From assembly GCF_000282515.1 (NCBI RefSeq), contig NZ_AKJD01000246.1, positions 1 through 64,000 of the forward strand: a stretch of DNA of 64,000 nucleotides. Reading direction: 5' to 3'. The translations under genes were made by a program, and so were the position numbers. Positions 61,620 through 64,000 of the stretch are shown one piece after another. Source of the DNA: Pseudomonas sp. GM80. GTDB taxonomy: Bacteria; Pseudomonadota; Gammaproteobacteria; Pseudomonadales; Pseudomonadaceae. Each line of letters starts with the position of its first letter. The stretch's first letter is position 1. Below the pieces are notes generated by a model. That model had not been told where the DNA came from. It searched no databases and saw only the letters and a program-made list of their open reading frames with translations.

Positions 61620-62077
61620 GCGAGATCCGCACCCACTCCGGCACCCACCGTAATCCGGCTTACGCTCCACCAGCGCCTGAGGAACCAAATCGCTTTCGAA
61701 CCTCGGAGGAAAGCGGCACGCAGAAGCTTCAGCACAACACCCAATCCATGACCGCTTTGCTCCGCGAGGAACCCAGCGTCGACCCAATTGAAACAAACAG
61801 TCTCTGCTGCGTAGCGGCAGGCATTATCGCCCCTATCAGCGCCACTACCGAGGTACTTATACCCCACGAAAAGCTGCGCGAGGCGCCGTCACATGAGGCA
61901 ACGCTAATCGCTCAAGATCGCCCGCTCGCGCAGCTTGTGGTGGGGTATGGGCAAGTTCTAGACACGACGGCAAGTCAAGCAGAGCCCCCACAGTCGCCAG
62001 CGACTGTCTACCTGTGCCAGCACCTAAAACTTGGGACATGCCTTAGCGCTGAAACCAAGGAAGTGCAAAATGGCTAA
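61616..62077 (+). CDS. Early hypothetical protein (153 aa)
   Basis: This protein has a disordered, Pro/Thr/Ser-rich N-terminus (THSGTHRNPAYAPPAPEEPN) and a short hydrophobic middle (CCVAAGIIAPI). No family recognised. It overlaps both neighbours slightly (4 and 8 bases), which supports translation. Confidence 0.5.
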   Translation: MSEIRTHSGTHRNPAYAPPAPEEPNRFRTSEESGTQKLQHNTQSMTALLREEPSVDPIETNSLCCVAAGIIAPISATTEVLIPHEKLREAPSHEATLIAQDRPLAQLVVGYGQVLDTTASQAEPPQSPATVYLCQHLKLGTCLSAETKEVQNG

Positions 62078-62675
62078 AGAGCTATCTAACCTTTCCAAAC
62101 TGTCGCGTACAGCTGGAATGGTCTACGTGGCGTGCCCTATTTGCGGATGCACTTTTGCACGCCATACAAGCCATGTGGCTCGGGTTGCAAATCCTACCTG
62201 TAGTGTCGCTTGTGCGGCTAAGGCGAGAGAGGTTCGTGTTTTCAAACCCTGCATAATCTGCGGTAAAGAAATGGAGCAGACGCCATCTGAAGCCGCAAGA
62301 GTCGTGACTTGCAGCAAGCGTTGTTCATTCGTGAAAAAGACTCGGGGCAAAGGCCATCCAGCGAAAGAACACGGCTCAGCTATTTACTTAGCAACCGTCA
62401 AAAAACTGTACGCCATTGGGCGCTGTGAAAACTGCACTACTAACATTGGGCCTTGGGCTGTGAGAGGGCTTGAATTTGATTACTCGCAGCCAGAGGTACG
62501 CCTAATTTCTGCCGGCTCGCTGTGGTGCAGATCTTGCCATTTAAAACTGGTAGCGCCGCTGGGTTCAATCGCCCGGGAAGGGAAGCGAAAACAATCCGGA
62601 CTAACTACCAGAAATAACAACATTATCAATGAGCGCATTCCTAGTTCAGAGCACAAAAAAGTGGTGGCCGCATGA
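62070..62675 (+). CDS. Multi-zinc-ribbon / degenerate HNH-like protein
   Basis: This is a 201-residue protein starting MAKELSNL. Cys pairs appear in order: CPICGC with CSVAC, CIICGKE with CSKRC, and CENC with a later WCRSCH. Four or more zinc sites are likely; the last part looks like an HNH nuclease core without a clear second His. It may bind DNA or RNA. It is AT-richer than its neighbours. Confidence 0.6.
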   Translation: MAKELSNLSKLSRTAGMVYVACPICGCTFARHTSHVARVANPTCSVACAAKAREVRVFKPCIICGKEMEQTPSEAARVVTCSKRCSFVKKTRGKGHPAKEHGSAIYLATVKKLYAIGRCENCTTNIGPWAVRGLEFDYSQPEVRLISAGSLWCRSCHLKLVAPLGSIAREGKRKQSGLTTRNNNIINERIPSSEHKKVVAA

Positions 62676-62947
62676 ATACAGCTTTCATCCTTATGGCTCA
62701 ATACAACGGCCGGGCCATCATCCCCCTGGAACAGGTGTGTAAGGACTACTTCACACACCTAACCAGTGATATGTTCCAGCGCAAGGTTCTGGCCGGCCAG
62801 ATCAAGATTCCGATCACTCGCCTCGAATCGAGCCAGAAAAGCGCGAAGGGCATCCACATCACCGACCTTGCGGCCTACCTTGACCTGCAAAGGGAAGCCG
62901 CAGTAAAGGAATGCAATCAGCTCAACGGGCTCCGCCGAGCCAGTTAA
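62672..62947 (+). CDS. prtN: PrtN-type pyocin/prophage activator (copy 2)
   Basis: This 91-residue protein is close to Pseudomonas PrtN: MNTAFILMAQYNGRAIIPLE, VCKDYFTHLT, ITRLESSQKSAKGIHITDLA. PrtN turns on pyocin genes upon DNA damage. Here it is the last gene of the early operon, convergent with the integrase, with one base between the two stops. Confidence 0.88.
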   Translation: MNTAFILMAQYNGRAIIPLEQVCKDYFTHLTSDMFQRKVLAGQIKIPITRLESSQKSAKGIHITDLAAYLDLQREAAVKECNQLNGLRRAS

Positions 62948-62948
62948 C

Positions 62949-64000
62949 TCACTGCTTACCCCAGGCGCCCAGCTTCACGGGCGCCTGAATGATCCTCTCT
63001 AACCACGGCCATTCGGCATAGTGGTCACCTCGCCCGCGCAGATGGGTGTATCTACGCAATGAATTCCAATCCCGATGCCCAGAAACACTGGCCACTCGTG
63101 GGATATCCCAGTCCATTTCAAATAACCGGCTCACTCCGTCGTGCCGCAGATCGTGGAAGTGCAGATCTTCAATCATCAGAAACTTGCACGCCTTTGCCCA
63201 GGCAGTGGCGATCGATGACGAGTTATAGGGGAAAATCTCTGCACGCTCCTTTGGCATGCTTTTCAGAATGCGCCAAGCTTCATCCGGGAGGTGACACCAA
63301 ACATCGTTGCCAATCTTCTGGCCCGGGTTCTTCATGTCCCGCACCATCACCCGCTGACGCTCTTCATCGACGTCCTCCCAAAGCATTCGGCCGATCTCGT
63401 CTTGCCTACGCGTGGAGAACAATGCGAAGCCGGTAACTTTGAGCATGTTGATCGAACTAGGGCGACGCAGCTGAATACCCACAAAATGCTCCAGCACCTT
63501 ATCCAGCTCGTCCTTGGTCGGCCGCCGATCCCGCTCGCGGCTTTTCATGTTGTAACCCAACTTTCTCAACACCTTTCGAGCGTCTGCCATCGCGTGGATA
63601 TCGACCTCATACCCCCAAGCAGGCCGTGCAATCGATAGGACAGCCCCAAGGTGCGCCAGATCATTGCCGGCCGTCTGCGGCTGGACACCGCCGCCCTCTT
63701 TGCTCATACGCCAGAGTGCAAAATCCACCAATCGCTGACTGTTGATGGCGGAATCAACGGTCTGGCCAAACTCCGTCGCCGCGATAGCATTTAGAGTGGC
63801 TTCCTTGGTTTTACCCAGCGGCCGAACTTTCTCCATTTCATCCAGGTACTGCTTGATCATGTCCTGTACGGTGACGCCCTTGCGGTTCGCCCGCTCAATC
63901 GCACCAGGCTGATCTAGCTCTGCCTCACGTCGCCGCACCCACGCTTGTGCCGCCTGTTTCCGGGCGAAGGTCTGGCTCTCTTGGTAGACTTGCGCTCCAT
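62949..64000 (-). CDS. int: Tyrosine integrase (5' end beyond window)
   Basis: This integrase is open up to the window edge; about 29 N-terminal residues are missing by comparison with the relic integrase. It has the catalytic boxes FSTRRQDE (first Arg), FHDLRHDGVSRLFEMDWD, SGHRDW and RRYTHLRG (Tyr). No stop interrupts it. It is similar along its whole length to the relic integrase beside the dusA fragment, so insertion at dusA is likely. It is expected to catalyse integration and excision. Confidence 0.93.
   Translation of the reverse strand, partial: GAQVYQESQTFARKQAAQAWVRRREAELDQPGAIERANRKGVTVQDMIKQYLDEMEKVRPLGKTKEATLNAIAATEFGQTVDSAINSQRLVDFALWRMSKEGGGVQPQTAGNDLAHLGAVLSIARPAWGYEVDIHAMADARKVLRKLGYNMKSRERDRRPTKDELDKVLEHFVGIQLRRPSSINMLKVTGFALFSTRRQDEIGRMLWEDVDEERQRVMVRDMKNPGQKIGNDVWCHLPDEAWRILKSMPKERAEIFPYNSSSIATAWAKACKFLMIEDLHFHDLRHDGVSRLFEMDWDIPRVASVSGHRDWNSLRRYTHLRGRGDHYAEWPWLERIIQAPVKLGAWGKQ

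Noticed and set aside
1..64000. CRISPR arrays, rRNA genes, insertion sequences
   Set aside because: No regularly spaced repeats, no rRNA-like stretches and no transposase genes or IS-type terminal repeats were seen.

Overview
The window looks like a Pseudomonas chromosome, most likely of the P. fluorescens group. This is inferred from the GC-rich coding style, REP-type extragenic palindromes typical of that group, and the gene families present (PheC-like periplasmic dehydratase, acetylpolyamine amidohydrolase, PrtN-type activators, DusA fragment). No search was run; all family names come from motif recognition.

Region 1 (1-15.7 kb) is ordinary chromosome with short transcription units: an AhpD-like protein, a membrane diguanylate cyclase, a secreted RNase T2, a LysR/azoreductase divergent pair, a PheC-like protein and a GNAT acetyltransferase. 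It also holds an Lrp-regulated acetylpolyamine amidohydrolase / ornithine cyclodeaminase-like / amino acid permease cluster. Two paralogues of one small family (8.1 and 14.0 kb) sit here; the second lies next to a four-helix membrane protein with a strikingly AT-rich centre.

Region 2 (15.88-17.41 kb) is a collapsed prophage relic. It consists of an endolysin 5' fragment, the last codons of a tail gene D joined to an integrase carrying two amber stops, and then the first 33 codons of dusA, a known prophage/island attachment gene. An SOS-box-like site precedes the dusA fragment.

Region 3 (17.4-28.9 kb) is accessory DNA: a GNAT protein, a five-gene envelope operon (two DUF1254-type proteins and three outer-membrane MetA-pathway-type proteins), a LysE-type exporter, three small overlapping genes, an AT-rich SEC-C protein and a tRNA-Ser-like 3' fragment.

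Region 4 (28.9 kb to the right edge) is a nearly complete temperate contractile-tailed prophage. From right to left its late operon has a holin, a repeat array that may be cosB, lambda-type head genes (TerS, TerL, gpW, portal, S49 protease, decoration, capsid, FII, Z), P2-type tail genes (V, W, J, I, fibre, Tfa, FI, FII, E/E', T, U, X, D), a GH19 endolysin with nested Rz/Rz1, and a Dam methylase. The late genes are punctuated by repeated hairpin-T-run-SD cassettes. The control region has a Q-like protein, a VapE-type primase-helicase, TraR/DksA, CII, Cro and a self-cleaving CI. CI operators of the form TCAAC-N5-GTTGA lie at cro, at cI and again 2.5 kb away at the rightward early promoter. Between cI and that promoter sits an AT-rich two-gene cassette (membrane coiled-coil protein plus SIR2-like/DUF4917 protein), the best candidate here for an undescribed defence or superinfection-exclusion system. 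The rightward operon carries small genes, a KilAC-type protein and two PrtN-like proteins, and the integrase runs off the window.

The relic and the full prophage share the same layout and related integrases. The simplest reading is repeated insertion at dusA, with the intact dusA predicted just beyond the right edge.
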